Positions 1 to 8,984 are shown, counted from the first letter of the stretch. The stretch is DNA of 62,587 bases from Yoonia sp. (GCF_017854415.1 NZ_JAFMHR010000002.1:1-62587), one strand, 5' to 3'. Notes: generated by a model not told the origin, from the letters alone. Made by a program: numbers and translations.

Positions 1-168
1 CTCGAGAATGACAGCTTGTCCGAAGATGAAATCCTGCAGATCGAAGAAGATCGCGTGCGCGCCCAAGCGGCCGCAGATTTGCGCGAGGATGACTATCAAT
101 TGGCCTATGCGATTGATATTCTCAAGGGTCTGAATGCGCTTGGTCCGACAACCGTTGCTGATCGCTGA
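1..168 (+). CDS. C-terminal fragment, possibly S41 C-terminal processing peptidase
   Basis: The first 56 codons are open in frame 1 and end in TGA. The 55 residues are acidic and helical, ending with a stretch containing DDYQLAYAIDILKGLNALG. The gene begins before the window, so no catalytic residues are visible. From memory, the tail of rhodobacterial CtpA-type (S41) periplasmic proteases ends in a similar 'QLAYAID.LKGL' sequence, and that is the only basis for the name. If correct, the protein would process or degrade envelope proteins. A strong hairpin follows 14 bases after the stop, consistent with a real gene end. Other helical C-termini are possible. Confidence 0.5.
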   Translation, partial: LENDSLSEDEILQIEEDRVRAQAAADLREDDYQLAYAIDILKGLNALGPTTVADR

Positions 169-182
169 ACGTAAACTGATGT

Positions 183-204
183 AAGGTGGGTCTCGACCCA
201 CCTT
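183..204. terminator. Hairpin terminator between convergent genes
   Basis: AAGGTGGGTC and GACCCACCTT form a perfect 10-bp inverted repeat around a 2-base spacer (in practice a 9-bp stem with a 4-base loop). It lies between the end of the first gene (+) and the end of the DUF1203-type gene (-). There is no long T run, so factor-independent termination is inferred from position and stem strength. Confidence 0.6.
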
Positions 205-212
205 GCATCAGG

Positions 213-668
213 CTAGTCGCGCGTGATCCTGACCTGCCAGCAATTGTTTTTGGCTGACCTTATATCAACGAATGCTACGTCATCGCGGGCAAGCAGCGAT
301 CTTGCATAGCCTTCAATGTCGCTCCGCGGGGTGATCTGGCCCGTGCCATAGATGATCCGTTCATCGGCCGAATACGCCTTGAGCAAATAGTCCGGTGACG
401 CGACAACCTCTGGCAGGGCAGTGCCGGCTGGCGCACAGTGATCCGCGCATAAGAAAACCGGGCCGGTTTCGGCGTAAGCATGGACAGCTTCAAACGGGCG
501 GTACGCCAGCACAAGCATCGGCTTGCCCTGCGCAATCATCCGCAAGCAACAGCGGCACGGTGCGTCACCATCACTGATCTGTTGCTCTGGCGGGTTGCCA
601 TAAACATCAGCCATTCCCGCGCGGTATTGATCGGCTGTGGCCGCAGGCATTCCTGTGAAATTGGGCAT
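213..668 (-). CDS. DUF1203 family protein
   Basis: A protein of about 151 residues resembling the DUF1203 family. It has an N-terminal segment with CRCCLR, a central VLAYRPF and the pair PVFLCADHC, which suggest a small Cys/His-bearing fold. The ORF track starts 11 codons earlier, but AAGGAG lies seven bases before the internal ATG that gives MPNFTGMP, so the shorter start is chosen. No biochemical function is established for the family to my knowledge. The gene stands alone between a convergent terminator and the downstream end of the betaine operon. It could be cotranscribed with that operon, since its start lies only about 78 bases beyond the operon's last stop on the same strand. Confidence 0.7.
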   Translation of the reverse strand: MPNFTGMPAATADQYRAGMADVYGNPPEQQISDGDAPCRCCLRMIAQGKPMLVLAYRPFEAVHAYAETGPVFLCADHCAPAGTALPEVVASPDYLLKAYSADERIIYGTGQITPRSDIEGYARSLLARDDVAFVDIRSAKNNCWQVRITRD

Positions 669-746
669 TCTAGTCTCCTTTTCAGAGACAAGATCTCGCA
701 TGCAACTAGATCAAAGCCGACCCGAAACATGCGCCAAACATGCGCG

Positions 747-3191
747 TTAGACCTTCACGCGTTCACTTTTGGGGTCATAAAACGGCTCTAGCTGCGCTTC
801 GGCCTTGACCCACGTACCCATCACGTCGATCTCAAAACTGCTACCTAGCAGATCAGCGACGCTTTCGCCCTTACACGGCACGTAACCCATGCCAATCGCG
901 GCACCAAGGTGATGACCGTAGCCGCCGGATGTCAGAAACCCGACAGTCTTACCATCACGCACAATCGGCTCGTTGTGATAAAGCAGCGGTTCTGGATCGG
1001 TCAGCTTGAATTGGACCAACCGTTGCGCCAACCCGTCTTCGCGCTTGCGCAGAACCGCGTCGCGACCAATGAAATCAGGTTTGTCCGTTTTGACGGCAAA
1101 GCCCAAACCCGCCTCTAGGACATGATCCTCTGACGTGATGTCATGGCCGAAATGCCGGAAGCCTTTTTCCATCCGCGCGGCATCCATCATATGCATGCCA
1201 CACAGCTTCGCGCCGATTTCCTGACCTGCGCCGTGCAGAGTTTCAAACACATGTCCCGCCATGTCAGAGGACATGTAGACCTCCCACCCTAACTCGCCCA
1301 CATAGGTCACGCGGTGCACACGAGCGAGGCCCATGCCGATTTCAATCTCTTGGGCAGTGCCAAATGGATTGATGTCATTGCTGAAATCAGCAGGCGATAC
1401 CATTTCCAACAGCTTGCGGCTGTTCGGTCCCATGACAGCCAACACACCTTCGCCAGCGGTCACATCTGTGATGACAACATTGAAATCACCCTGATTGCGT
1501 TGCATCCAAACTTGATCGGCCTGACGTGTCGCGGCGGGGGTTACGACCAAATAACAGGTTTCAGAGATGCGGGTGACGGTTACGTCCGCTTCGATCCCGG
1601 CTTTGCTATTCAAAAACTGCGTGTAGACGATTTTGCCAACAGGCACGTCGTAATCGCCGCCGCCAACATAGTTCATAAAGGCCATTGCATCGCGGCCTTC
1701 GACACGGATTTTGCCGAACGACGACATGTCATACATGCCAACATTGGTGCGCACTGCCTCGACCTCACGCGCGACATTGCCAAAGAAGTTCTGACGCTTC
1801 CAAGAGTATTCGTATGCGGGTGTCTGGCCTTCGTCGGCAAACCAGTTGGCACGTTCCCAGCCCGCTAATTCACCCATAACAGCGCCTTGGTCTAAAAGCT
1901 GTTGATGAAACGGCGTGCGGCGGATACCGCGCGCTGTCGCCTTTTGGCGGAAGGGGTAGTGGTCGGCGTAAAGCAGGCCAAGCGTTTCCTTGGACCGCTC
2001 GAACAGATACGTCTTGTTACCCTGAAACGGTTGCATCCGGCTAATATCGACATCGCCCAAATCAAACGGCTTTTCGCCTGCATCCATCCATTGCGACAGC
2101 GCCATGCCAGCGCCACCAGCGGATTGGATACCGATCGAGTTAAAGCCAGCAGCGACCCATACGTTGTCCATCTCTGGCGCAAGGCCAAGGTGGTAGGCGT
2201 CGTCGGGCGTAAAGCTTTCGGGGCCGTTAAAGAACGTGTGGATGCCCGCTTCGGCGAGCATTGGCATGCGTTCAACAGCGGCCTCCAGAATGGGTTCAAA
2301 GTGATCGAAATCCTCTGGCAGTTGGTCAAATTCGAAATCGTCGGGAATTCCCTTCATCGCCCAAGGTTTGGCGTTTGGTTCAAACGCGCCCAGCAGCATT
2401 TTTCCTGCATCTTCTTTGTAGTAGGCGCATTCATCTGGCACGCGCAGAACCGGCATTTGGGTCAAGCCTTTGATCGCTTCGGTCACAATGTAAAAGTGTT
2501 CGCAGGCGTGTAGCGGCACATTCACGCCCGCCATGCGGCCAACCTCGTGGCCCCACATGCCCGCACAGTTCACGATCATGTCGCAGGTCATTGTGCCAGC
2601 CTCGCCGCCTGCTTCCCACTCTACGGACTGTACGCGGCGGCCGGACTTATTGATCTTGGTGACCTTCGTCCGCTCAGCGACAACAGCGCCATTCATGCGC
2701 GCACCTTTGGCCAGCGCGAGTGCGATATTCGCCGGATCACCCTGACCGTCCAGCGGCAGGTAAACACCAGCTTTGACGCCTTCGATGTTTAGATGCTCGT
2801 AACGGGCTTTGACTTCGTCGGGTGTAATTTCTTCGACGCCGACACCAAATGCGCGGGCCATACCCGCTTGGCGAAAAATCTCTTCTTTGCGCTCTTCAGT
2901 GAGGGCGACAGTGATTGATCCCACACGCTTAAACCCGGTCGCGACCCCTGTTTCTTGTTCCAGACTGCCATAAAGTTCCTGGCTGTATTTCGCGAGTTTG
3001 GTCATGTTTGCCGTCGCACGCAGTTGCGCGATCAGGCCTGCCGCATGCCATGTGGTGCCTGACGTCAGCTGCTTGCGTTCCAGCAACACGACATCTTTCC
3101 AGCCAAGTTTGGCCAAGTGGTAAGCAACGGAACAACCGATAACACCACCGCCAATAATGACAACGCGTGCGTGATGAGGAAGTGTGGCCAT
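747..3191 (-). CDS. Sarcosine dehydrogenase-like FAD/GcvT-domain oxidoreductase
   Basis: An 814-residue flavoprotein. The N-terminal half has a Rossmann FAD motif (VVIIGGGVIG, residues 10-19) and GTTWHAAG around residue 49, the position of the histidine that binds FAD covalently in dimethylglycine and sarcosine dehydrogenases. The C-terminal half, from about residue 430, is a GcvT-type aminomethyl/folate-binding domain ending in the usual barrel. GPESFTPD and the ATGF/GSITVA region resemble mammalian sarcosine dehydrogenase more than its paralog at 5557-8010. The expected reaction is oxidative demethylation of sarcosine to glycine, passing C1 to tetrahydrofolate or releasing formaldehyde. It is last in the betaine operon, 94 bases after the GlxA-type regulator. 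AAAGGA lies upstream of the ATG. Dimethylglycine as substrate cannot be excluded. Confidence 0.8.
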   Translation of the reverse strand: MATLPHHARVVIIGGGVIGCSVAYHLAKLGWKDVVLLERKQLTSGTTWHAAGLIAQLRATANMTKLAKYSQELYGSLEQETGVATGFKRVGSITVALTEERKEEIFRQAGMARAFGVGVEEITPDEVKARYEHLNIEGVKAGVYLPLDGQGDPANIALALAKGARMNGAVVAERTKVTKINKSGRRVQSVEWEAGGEAGTMTCDMIVNCAGMWGHEVGRMAGVNVPLHACEHFYIVTEAIKGLTQMPVLRVPDECAYYKEDAGKMLLGAFEPNAKPWAMKGIPDDFEFDQLPEDFDHFEPILEAAVERMPMLAEAGIHTFFNGPESFTPDDAYHLGLAPEMDNVWVAAGFNSIGIQSAGGAGMALSQWMDAGEKPFDLGDVDISRMQPFQGNKTYLFERSKETLGLLYADHYPFRQKATARGIRRTPFHQQLLDQGAVMGELAGWERANWFADEGQTPAYEYSWKRQNFFGNVAREVEAVRTNVGMYDMSSFGKIRVEGRDAMAFMNYVGGGDYDVPVGKIVYTQFLNSKAGIEADVTVTRISETCYLVVTPAATRQADQVWMQRNQGDFNVVITDVTAGEGVLAVMGPNSRKLLEMVSPADFSNDINPFGTAQEIEIGMGLARVHRVTYVGELGWEVYMSSDMAGHVFETLHGAGQEIGAKLCGMHMMDAARMEKGFRHFGHDITSEDHVLEAGLGFAVKTDKPDFIGRDAVLRKREDGLAQRLVQFKLTDPEPLLYHNEPIVRDGKTVGFLTSGGYGHHLGAAIGMGYVPCKGESVADLLGSSFEIDVMGTWVKAEAQLEPFYDPKSERVKV

Positions 3192-3285
3192 GACGGGAGA
3201 GTCCTTTAAGCGAGTACTAAGCGTAATATGCCAGAAGCGTTGCTAATATAGTGCGTAAAATGCGTCACTTTTGGCGCAAAAAGTA

Positions 3286-4230
3286 CTATTTTGGACGACC
3301 TTTCTTGCGGGCAGCATTTGGCGTCATGCCAAAGGCTTGGCGGTAGATTGTGGTAAAGCCGCTCGGAAATCCACAGGCCAATCCGATTTCGTTAATCCGC
3401 ATATCGGTATTGAGCAGGAGATTGTTCGCCTTGTTCAAGCGCAGCCCGCGATAATAGCCGTTTGGCGTGGTATTCATCATCCCGTTGAATTTACGCTCTA
3501 GCGAACGTTTGGAAAGCTGCGCTTGGGCGGCAATTTCGCTGATGGGCAGCGGGAACTCCAGATTATCTTGCATCAATGCAACGGCCGCATCTAACCCCGG
3601 ATCACCTGTCACGGTCACAGCCTGCCCCGAAAAAGGCTGAAGGGTATTGAAATGCCGGATACGCTCGTGCAGCAAAATAGCGGTCACCGTTGTCATGGTG
3701 CTGGCAGAAGCGTGCTGGCTGGCAATCGCAAGGACAATATCGAACGTTGCCCCCATACCCGCGCAAGTGATGATTGCTCCGCGATCAACGGCAAGCGTGG
3801 CTTTGGTATCAAATAGGCCCAAACGCTCCATCAATACGGTCCGGTTTTCCCAATGGGTTGTATGTCCATCAAGGGCATTTTCGTGCTCGGAAATATAGCG
3901 CGCCGCAGCCTCTGACAGCAGTACAACACGGGCCTGCCTGCTTGTGTAATTCCCAATTGCGCTGCCAAGCGATAATGCCGGAAGGGCCGGATCGGCATTA
4001 CCTAAAACAAACAGGTAATCTGCATCTGGACGAAGCGGCAAGGGCGTCGTTTCAACGTGAACGGCGCTGCTTGCGCTAATCATCCCCCCATGTGCCGACC
4101 GCACGGACCACGTGAAAACCGGGGTGGTGTTGATCCGGTTGGCAAGGCGTAGAACTTCGACAATTCCTGCGAATTCGGTGAGGATAAAATCCTCAGCGAC
4201 GTAGATGTCAAAGTTCCAGACTGTTTTCAT
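3286..4230 (-). CDS. GlxA-family transcriptional regulator (DJ-1/PfpI plus AraC HTH)
   Basis: A 314-residue protein with an N-terminal DJ-1/PfpI-like domain (about 1-180) and a C-terminal AraC-type double helix-turn-helix (about 215-310; PISEIAAQAQLSKRSLERKF and NEIGLACGFPSG). This architecture is shared with GbdR and CdhR, activators of betaine and carnitine catabolism in pseudomonads. Its ATG overlaps the stop of the homocysteine methyltransferase gene by four bases (ATGA), so it is translationally coupled inside the betaine operon. The likely role is sensing betaine, dimethylglycine or another intermediate and activating the operon, or only the downstream sarcosine dehydrogenase gene, which sits after a 94-base gap. 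The ligand is inferred from context only. Confidence 0.82.
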   Translation of the reverse strand: MKTVWNFDIYVAEDFILTEFAGIVEVLRLANRINTTPVFTWSVRSAHGGMISASSAVHVETTPLPLRPDADYLFVLGNADPALPALSLGSAIGNYTSRQARVVLLSEAAARYISEHENALDGHTTHWENRTVLMERLGLFDTKATLAVDRGAIITCAGMGATFDIVLAIASQHASASTMTTVTAILLHERIRHFNTLQPFSGQAVTVTGDPGLDAAVALMQDNLEFPLPISEIAAQAQLSKRSLERKFNGMMNTTPNGYYRGLRLNKANNLLLNTDMRINEIGLACGFPSGFTTIYRQAFGMTPNAARKKGRPK

Positions 4231-5105
4231 GGCGCTACAATGCGGTGTCCAGCAGAGGTGATCGTTTCGGCCATTCTAGCAATATGTGCGGGGCCAACTT
4301 CACAGCACCCACCAACGATGGTTGCACCTTGGTCGATCCACTTCATCGCAAACGCGGCATATGCATCCGGACCAAGGTCTTGGCGTGCACTCAGCGCATC
4401 AACAGTTGGTTTGTCTTCCAGAAACGCGTCAGTAATCTTGGTAAAGCCATTCGCATAGGCGCCAAACGGCAAGTTCCCCTTTGCCAGCACATCCATCGAC
4501 GCGGTTATCGCCTCGGGCAATGCGCAATTTATCAAGATCGCAGTGGCCTTTTGTGCAATTGGCAACACGTCCGTCAACAACTCGCCGGATCGCAGGCGCG
4601 TGCCATCGACGTCATCGACCGTCAGCGATAGCCAAACTGGTTTGCCTGTCGCCGTCGCCGCATCAAGGACGGCTTTGGCGTGGTCGATGGAGGCCACAGT
4701 TTCACACAGGATCAAGTCGACATGCGGTGCAATGATCGATGCAATTTCGGCATAAAGAGGCAGTGCGGTTTCATAGGGCGGGTGAATGTCGGGCCGGAAA
4801 GACGCAATCAAGGGACCGATGGACCCTGCAAGAACGCCCATGCCTTCGGCCTCTTTCAAAGCGGCCATATGCAGTTCCAAGAACTGACCTTCGAGGCCAG
4901 TACCTTCCAACCGGTCGTGATGAATTGTGTAAGTGTTGGTCGTGTGGACGGTCGCGCCCGCTTTGCGGTAATCAGCATGTACAGAAGCCACCATGCCGGG
5001 GTGATCAATCATCACTTGTGTGGACCACAGCGGTGTTGGGCTATCGCCTGCACGGCGAACCAATTCTTGGCCCATGCTGCCGTCTAAAAGGATGATATCA
5101 GTCAT
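4227..5105 (-). CDS. Homocysteine S-methyltransferase family protein (probable betaine-homocysteine methyltransferase)
   Basis: A 292-residue Pfam homocysteine S-methyltransferase barrel. It opens with LLDGSMGQEL, and the zinc ligands are visible as Cys in INCALPE (about residue 194) and the pair in GGCCEVGP (near residue 268). The family moves a methyl group from betaine, S-methylmethionine or cobalamin to homocysteine. Two FAD-GcvT demethylases in the same operon favour glycine betaine as donor, giving methionine and dimethylglycine. The start overlaps the stop of the PNPOx-fold gene (ATGA), and the stop overlaps the regulator start in the same way. The usual cobalamin-binding domain of MetH is absent. 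Donor specificity is inference; S-methylmethionine is the main alternative. Confidence 0.78.
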   Translation of the reverse strand: MTDIILLDGSMGQELVRRAGDSPTPLWSTQVMIDHPGMVASVHADYRKAGATVHTTNTYTIHHDRLEGTGLEGQFLELHMAALKEAEGMGVLAGSIGPLIASFRPDIHPPYETALPLYAEIASIIAPHVDLILCETVASIDHAKAVLDAATATGKPVWLSLTVDDVDGTRLRSGELLTDVLPIAQKATAILINCALPEAITASMDVLAKGNLPFGAYANGFTKITDAFLEDKPTVDALSARQDLGPDAYAAFAMKWIDQGATIVGGCCEVGPAHIARMAETITSAGHRIVAP

Positions 5106-5557
5106 GGGTAGATCGCTCCGAATTTGGCTTTGTAGGTCGCGATCATCTCGGCCTCGGTTGCGCCGTCGTCGTAGGGCGGTGTCCAGATTTCGCTGGCCGA
5201 ATGGATGTTAATCTCGACAAAGGATTGGATGCGTTTAGCCAAACCGCCAAATACATCAAGCCAAATCGGATGTTGGGCTTTGAACCAGTCCGACCCTTTG
5301 GGGTGCAAAACGGAGGTTCCTGCAACGCGGACTGCTTTGCGTTTGAAAGGATCGATAAAGTTTACCTCGACAGCGGGGTTCGCCATCAGATTGCGGCGCG
5401 TACCCGGTGAGCGGATATCGCTATACGCAATCCGGTGATCGTCCAGCACTAAGAAGGTCCCTTTGGGCGACACTGCAGGCGCACCATCCGAAGTCACCGA
5501 CGCCACGAACCCCAAGGGGAACGCAGCGATCAGGTCTTTCATCGGTGCCGTTAGCAT
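5102..5557 (-). CDS. Pyridoxamine 5'-phosphate oxidase-fold flavoprotein
   Basis: A protein of about 151 residues with the split-barrel signature of PNPOx-like flavin proteins: FPLGFVASVTSDGAPAVSPK near the N-terminus, then an RRNL segment and a paired-strand core. The ORF track begins 11 codons earlier, inside the dehydrogenase gene. The ATG chosen here overlaps that gene's stop as TGATG, fitting the coupled style of the operon. Members bind FMN or F420 or act as general oxidoreductases or FMN-binding proteins, and the substrate here is unknown. Its fixed position between the dimethylglycine dehydrogenase and the methyltransferase suggests a link to one-carbon or flavin chemistry in betaine breakdown. 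True pyridoxine phosphate oxidase activity is unlikely, since the protein is short. Confidence 0.75.
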   Translation of the reverse strand: MLTAPMKDLIAAFPLGFVASVTSDGAPAVSPKGTFLVLDDHRIAYSDIRSPGTRRNLMANPAVEVNFIDPFKRKAVRVAGTSVLHPKGSDWFKAQHPIWLDVFGGLAKRIQSFVEINIHSASEIWTPPYDDGATEAEMIATYKAKFGAIYP

Positions 5558-8010
5558 CACGCACGGATGCGTTCGTTTGTTGGATCCCAAAGCGGTTGTT
5601 CCTCTTGCACCGTTGCGGGATAGCGTATCCCGTAGATATCAATCGCAACTTTGGTGCCGGGCACAGCAAGATCTGCGCGCAGCATGCCCAATGCGATGGA
5701 TTTATCAACGCGGTAGCCCCATCCGCCGGATGTGGTTTCGCCCGCAACTGTGTCACCTGCCCAGATCGTTGACATATAAGGTGCGTCCGAAGGGCCATGT
5801 TCGTCCAGTGTCAGTGTAACAAAACGCTTGGCCACACCTGCCTGCTTTTCAGATAGCAATGCGGCCTTGCCCGGGAAGTCCTGCGGTTTGTCGAGCTTGA
5901 TAAACCGCTCTAGTCCGCCTTCAAGCATGGAATAATCCGTGCTCAGATCGCCTTTCCAAGCGCGGTAGCCCTTTTCAATGCGCAGCGCGTTTAGGGCAAA
6001 CATACCAAACGGCACAGCCCCTGCACCAAGGACCGCATCATAAAGCGCAGGCATATTGGCATTGGCCGCATGAATTTCCCAACCCAGTTCGCCTGCAAAG
6101 CTGACACGGGCCAAGGCGCAATCAACGCCTGCAACTTTTGCTGGTTGATGGCTAAGCCAACCAGTTGAAAGGTCCGCCTCAGTTCCAAGTGCTTCAAACA
6201 GGTCGCGCGACTTAGGGCCAGTCACAATTAGAGTTGAATACTCTGTGGTGTGGTCAGTCAGCGTCAGCCCCACTGGCAGCGCGTCATTCAGCACTTCAAA
6301 ATCATGCCATTGCGCAGAGGCGGCTGTGATCAGCGTAAAGAAGTCGTCAGCATGCCGCATCACGGACATCTCTGTCAGAATACGCCCACGGTCGTCTGCG
6401 AAATAAGCCAGGTTCATGCGGCCAATTTTCGGCAAAGCGCCAGTGATCCGGCCACGCAAGAATTCAGCGGCGCCATCGCCAGACAGATTGAAACGTGAAA
6501 AGCCGGGCAGGTCCAAAACGCCGACACCATCGCGGACAGCTTCGCACTCTTCTTTGACGCGTGGTTGCCATGGCCCTGCGCGATCCCAAGTCTCTGTCGC
6601 TTCAAGTGAGGTGTCATCGCCGTGTTTTGCAAACCAGTTTGCACGTTCCCAACCGTTATAAGCACCCATCTGACCGCCGAGTTCGCGGACTTTGGCGTGA
6701 ACAGGTGACAGTTTTTTGTCACGTCCTGCGGGCCATGCTTTGTGCGGGAAATGCATGCCGTATTCGTGGCCGTAGGTTTCCAACGCCTTTGACAGGCAAT
6801 GGTCATGATCGGTGTAGTCGGTATAGCGGCGTGGATCGACAGCCCACATGTCCCACTCGGTTTGGCCGTCCACGATCCACTCGGCTGCGACTTTGCCCGC
6901 GCCACCGCCTTGGGTGATGCCAAAGGTAAAGACGCACGCCTCGAACGCGTTTTTCACACCGGGCATCGGGCCAACCAGGGGCAGGCCGTCAGGCGCATAA
7001 GGGATCGGGCCGTTGATAATTCGGCCAACGCCAGCAGTGCCAAGGATAGGCACACGTGCCATCGCATCCTCAATATACCACTCCAACCGTTCCAGGTCGT
7101 CAGGGTAAAGCTGAAAGCTGAAATCATCCGGCTGGGGGTCGTCGGGAGTGACCCAATGGGCCTTGCAGTTCCGCTCGTAGGGGCCAAGGTTCAGGCCGTT
7201 TTTGTCTTGCCGCAGGTAATAGGACGAATCTACATCGCGCAGCAGTGGAACTTTGCTGCCGTTCTTGTCCGTCCACGCCTTCAGTTCTGGAATCTCATCG
7301 GTCAGGAAATACTGGTGTGACATCGTAACCATCGGCACGGTGCGCCCACCATATGGTTTAAACCACTCGCCCACGCGCTGGGCGCAATAGCCTGCAGCAT
7401 TCACAACCTTTTCGCAGTCAATATCACCCTTTTCGGTATGCACTGTCCACGTACCGTTCGGATGCTGGGTCACACCCGTCGCGCCGCAGAAACGTTCGAT
7501 CTTGGCACCCATTTGGCGCGCACCTTTGGCAAGCGCTTGTGTCAACTGAGCGGGATCAATATCGCCGTCATCGGGGTCGTAGAGCGTACCTTCTAGGTCG
7601 TGGGTTTCAAGGAACGGATACATTTCCTGCGCTTCGTCCGGCGTCATCATTTTCAGGTTCAGGCCCTGATAATTCGCCATGCTCATCGCGCGAGAAAATT
7701 CTTGGACACGTTCTTTGGAATGCGCCAGCCGGATCGATCCGGTGACGTGATAGTTCATTGGATAATCGACCTCTTCTGCCAACCCTTTGTAAAGGCCAAG
7801 CGAATAACGCTGCATGTTCATTATGGCCCAAGAGGTGCTGAATGACGGGCAGTTTCCGGCGGCATGCCACGTCGATCCGGCGGTCAATTCGTTCTTTTCT
7901 AGCAGAACGCAATCGGTCCAGCCCTTTTTGGCGAGGTGATAGAGGGTTGATACCCCCACAACACCGCCACCAATAATCACAACCCGTGCAGTCTTTGGGA
8001 AATCAGCCAT
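5557..8010 (-). CDS. Dimethylglycine dehydrogenase-like FAD/GcvT-domain oxidoreductase
   Basis: An 817-residue flavoprotein with an FAD Rossmann motif (VVIIGGGVVGV, residues 10-20) and GSTWHAAG holding His49, the covalent FAD site in DMGDH. Motifs parallel mammalian DMGDH closely: GSIRLA, DGDIDPAQLT, SSYYLRQ, NGPIPYAPDGLP and NALRIEKGYRAW. The C-terminal GcvT-like domain begins near residue 440. The expected reaction is dimethylglycine to sarcosine, with C1 passed to tetrahydrofolate or lost as formaldehyde. It follows the Gfa-type gene by 11 bases and is coupled by TGATG to the next gene. It is a paralog of 747-3191, and the different motif sets suggest the two handle successive demethylation steps. 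Confidence 0.83.
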   Translation of the reverse strand: MADFPKTARVVIIGGGVVGVSTLYHLAKKGWTDCVLLEKNELTAGSTWHAAGNCPSFSTSWAIMNMQRYSLGLYKGLAEEVDYPMNYHVTGSIRLAHSKERVQEFSRAMSMANYQGLNLKMMTPDEAQEMYPFLETHDLEGTLYDPDDGDIDPAQLTQALAKGARQMGAKIERFCGATGVTQHPNGTWTVHTEKGDIDCEKVVNAAGYCAQRVGEWFKPYGGRTVPMVTMSHQYFLTDEIPELKAWTDKNGSKVPLLRDVDSSYYLRQDKNGLNLGPYERNCKAHWVTPDDPQPDDFSFQLYPDDLERLEWYIEDAMARVPILGTAGVGRIINGPIPYAPDGLPLVGPMPGVKNAFEACVFTFGITQGGGAGKVAAEWIVDGQTEWDMWAVDPRRYTDYTDHDHCLSKALETYGHEYGMHFPHKAWPAGRDKKLSPVHAKVRELGGQMGAYNGWERANWFAKHGDDTSLEATETWDRAGPWQPRVKEECEAVRDGVGVLDLPGFSRFNLSGDGAAEFLRGRITGALPKIGRMNLAYFADDRGRILTEMSVMRHADDFFTLITAASAQWHDFEVLNDALPVGLTLTDHTTEYSTLIVTGPKSRDLFEALGTEADLSTGWLSHQPAKVAGVDCALARVSFAGELGWEIHAANANMPALYDAVLGAGAVPFGMFALNALRIEKGYRAWKGDLSTDYSMLEGGLERFIKLDKPQDFPGKAALLSEKQAGVAKRFVTLTLDEHGPSDAPYMSTIWAGDTVAGETTSGGWGYRVDKSIALGMLRADLAVPGTKVAIDIYGIRYPATVQEEQPLWDPTNERIRA

Positions 8011-8021
8011 GTCTTCGCCTT

Positions 8022-8408
8022 CTAGTCTGGGATGTGCGGGGCATCATCCGGAATGGTGTAATAATCGCCGCAATCGGCGGTATAGATATGCTTACCAGCC
8101 CGCATCTGCGTCGGCAGGTCAAGGCAACCTGCGGCAATGGCTATGTGATTTGCGCCATTCGGCTGATAAAAAAGGCTTGATCCGCAAAGTTTGCAGAATC
8201 CACGTCTGCTGGTTGGGGATGACCGATACCACGCCAACCCGATGTCTTTGGTGAATATCACATCCGAAAAATCGGCGCGGGTTGCAGCCCAGTAATGCCC
8301 GCTGGTGCGGCGGCATTGGCTGCAATGGCAAAAGGTGACTGTATCGCGGATGTGTGCCACCTCAAAAGCGACCGCTGCGCATTCGCATCGTCCCTGTATG
8401 GTTTGCAT
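8022..8408 (-). CDS. GFA-family (glutathione-dependent formaldehyde-activating-like) zinc protein
   Basis: A 128-residue protein with the Cys pattern of the Gfa/CENP-V fold: GRCECAAV at the N-terminus, CHCSQCRRTSG near residue 30 and FCKLCGSS near residue 72, ligands for two structural zinc ions. Gfa was proposed to help glutathione trap formaldehyde, although activity of many members is unproven. Its place directly before the dimethylglycine dehydrogenase gene, whose chemistry can release formaldehyde, makes a formaldehyde-handling role attractive. It lies nine bases after the XRE-cupin regulator gene. A plain zinc-binding protein of unknown role remains possible. Confidence 0.78.
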   Translation of the reverse strand: MQTIQGRCECAAVAFEVAHIRDTVTFCHCSQCRRTSGHYWAATRADFSDVIFTKDIGLAWYRSSPTSRRGFCKLCGSSLFYQPNGANHIAIAAGCLDLPTQMRAGKHIYTADCGDYYTIPDDAPHIPD

Positions 8409-8417
8409 GAATTCGCC

Positions 8418-8984
8418 TTAGTAAACCGGGGGCGAAATAACCCAGATAATTTCACAAGGTTCATCGTAGGGGTTCGCCCATTGAAATTGCTGCCCGCGCA
8501 AGCGAAAGCTATCGCCGGCCGCAAGAACAAACTTATCGCCATCAACGCTGATGTGGAAGCGACCTTTAGTGAGATAGCAAACCTCTTGGGTTGGGCGCGT
8601 CAGCGGTTCGGTAAGCCGTGAGTGTGGGGCGAAAGTCGAAATTAGAACTTCGAAATCATCTGTCAGGTCGGGCGACAAAAGTTCCTCGAACATACCGTCA
8701 GTACGACTCCCGATTGGGCGGCGCTTACCGGCGCGCACGACTGTGCCCTCTTCACCGTCCTGCGCGATGGGACGCAAAAAGCTGGTCAACGACACGTCCA
8801 ACACTGTGGCTATGCGTCCGAGATCATTGATGCTGGGTTGAGACTTGTTACGTTCTACTTGGCTGAGCCATCCGACAGAGCGGCCCAATGCGCCAGCAAG
8901 CTGTACCAGCGTCATTTTGCGGGATTTGCGCAATGACCTGATATCCACCCCAAGTGATGGCACGATGCGGATGCTATCGGGCAT
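8418..8984 (-). CDS. XRE-family regulator with C-terminal cupin domain
   Basis: A 188-residue protein with an N-terminal lambda-repressor-type HTH (about 15-70; MTLVQLAGALGRSVGWLSQV) and a C-terminal cupin (about 110-185; LTKGRFHISVDGD, then DSFRLRGQQFQWANP). HTH-cupin proteins such as PuuR sense small amine or acid ligands. It is the first gene of the minus-strand betaine operon, preceded by an AT-rich intergenic region of about 96 bases, so autoregulation of the operon is likely. The ligand is unknown; betaine, dimethylglycine or sarcosine are guesses from context. The operon holds a second regulator, the GlxA-type protein. Confidence 0.82.
   Translation of the reverse strand: MPDSIRIVPSLGVDIRSLRKSRKMTLVQLAGALGRSVGWLSQVERNKSQPSINDLGRIATVLDVSLTSFLRPIAQDGEEGTVVRAGKRRPIGSRTDGMFEELLSPDLTDDFEVLISTFAPHSRLTEPLTRPTQEVCYLTKGRFHISVDGDKFVLAAGDSFRLRGQQFQWANPYDEPCEIIWVISPPVY

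Noticed and set aside
3192-3285. AGTACT repeated twice before the sarcosine dehydrogenase-like gene as a regulator site
   Set aside because: Six-base palindromes recur by chance; no longer shared motif with other operon leaders.
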